A stretch of DNA of 64,000 bases from DASUAS01 sp963756895 (lineage in GTDB: Bacteria; Actinomycetota; Acidimicrobiia; IMCC26256; DASPTH01), in the NCBI GenBank assembly GCA_963756895.1, contig CAVWPI010000005.1, positions 131,519-195,518 on the forward strand, written 5' to 3'. The notes under the pieces were generated by a model, which worked only from the letters and a program-made list of their open reading frames with translations, made no database searches and was not told the DNA's origin. The position numbers were made by a program, and so were the translations under genes. This document shows positions 63,406 through 64,000 of the stretch, in pieces (the first letter of the stretch is position 1; each line of letters starts with the position of its first letter).

Positions 63406-64000
63406 TGCCCGACGCGCCGCTGATCCTCGTCGTCGACGACGAGCAGTCGTACCGCGACGCGCTCCGCATCGCGCTGGAGCGCGAGGGGTTCCGGGTGGAG
63501 GTGGCGGCCGACGGCGCCGAGGCGATCGCCCGCTTCGACGCGGTGCGGCCTGCGCTGGTGCTGCTCGACGTGATGCTGCCGCGCATCTCCGGCGTCGACG
63601 TGTGCCGCGAACTGCGGACGCGTTCGCAGGTGCCGATCATCATGGTCACCGCGCGCAACGCGGAGATCGACGCGGTCGTCGGGCTCGAGGTGGGCGCCGA
63701 CGACTACGTGACCAAGCCGTTCCGGCTCCGTGAGCTGGTGGCGCGCGTGCGGGCCGCGCTGCGCCGCGGTCGCGGCGAGGACACGGGTGTCGCGCAACCC
63801 GACGAGGTGCTCGAGATCGGCGACGTGCGTCTCGACGCCGCCCGTCACGAGGTGCGCGGTGCGCGGAGAGCGCGTGGCGCTCCCGCTCAAGGAGTTCGAG
63901 CTGCTCGAGCTCCTGCTCGCCAACGCCGGGCGGGTGCTCACGCGCGACGTGCTCATCGACCGGGTGTGGGGCCCGAACTACTACGGCGACACCAAGACCC
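63405..64000 (+). CDS. regX3: OmpR-family response regulator (one frameshift, cut by right edge)
   Basis: The receiver domain has VVDDEQSYRDALRIAL, the phosphorylated Asp in LVLLDVMLP, and VTKPF. After an extra base near 63866 the winged-helix DNA-binding domain follows (ERVALPLKEFELLELLLANAGRV, TRDVLIDRVWGP). It pairs with phoR and is expected to activate pstS under phosphate limitation through the PHO box. The last residues are outside the window. Confidence 0.9.
   Translation, partial: MPDAPLILVVDDEQSYRDALRIALEREGFRVEVAADGAEAIARFDAVRPALVLLDVMLPRISGVDVCRELRTRSQVPIIMVTARNAEIDAVVGLEVGADDYVTKPFRLRELVARVRAALRRGRGEDTGVAQPDEVLEIGDVRLDAARHEVRGARRARGAPAQGVRAARAPARQRRAGAHARRAHRPGVGPELLRRHQD

Overview
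The window is about 70% GC and looks like a chromosomal segment of an actinobacterium, most likely from a deep lineage such as Acidimicrobiia. This is inferred from gene content: two WhiB proteins, a four-PASTA PknB-type kinase, F420/flavin luciferase-like oxidoreductases, an HtrA next to a SigE-type ECF module, an HTH-fused citrate synthase, and many apparently leaderless genes (a TANNNT hexamer, then 6-8 nt, then ATG or GTG). No rRNA, tRNA, IS element, prophage or CRISPR array was seen.

Layout. 0-9 kb: edge of an O-acetylhomoserine sulfhydrylase, a PASTA kinase, a MarR/MFS pair, cell-wall peptidase and small-domain genes, and a TetR/DHA2 efflux pair. 9-16 kb: a DEAD-box helicase fused to a cold-shock domain, a CPBP protease, peroxiredoxin, dienelactone hydrolase and LtrA. 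16-24 kb: luciferase-like oxidoreductase, a DHA2 transporter, a thioredoxin-fold gene with an in-frame UGA (probable selenoprotein), thioesterases and an SDR. 24-34 kb: two more DHA2 transporters, a TetR, a second kinase with a lipoprotein, GNAT and a fatty-acid desaturase. 34-41 kb: xseAB and sdhCAB. 41-48 kb: an AAA ATPase/VWA pair and two divergent citrate synthases, one carrying a DNA-binding domain. 48-58 kb: macro domain, WhiB, FtcD, the tatA-sigE-rseA-rseB cluster, a second WhiB, htrA and two phoU genes. 58-64 kb: the phosphate cluster pstS-pstC-pstA-pstB-phoR-regX3, cut by the right edge.

Most notable item: the gene at 18528-19565 (minus). Two reading-frame halves lie in the same frame and are separated only by a UGA at the redox-active position of a thioredoxin fold (Trp-UGA-Gly-Cys). 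A 6-bp stem with a 5-nt loop follows 14 nt downstream, which fits bacterial SECIS rules. I read it as a selenocysteine-containing redox protein.

Sequence quality. No gene in the first 14.6 kb is frameshifted, but from LtrA onward more than 40 single-base indels break otherwise well-conserved genes. Most are single inserted bases. The density is highest in the last 6 kb (pst-phoR-regX3, more than 20 events). I treat these as consensus errors rather than real pseudogenes, and give coordinates for the whole reconstructed gene with the approximate break points.
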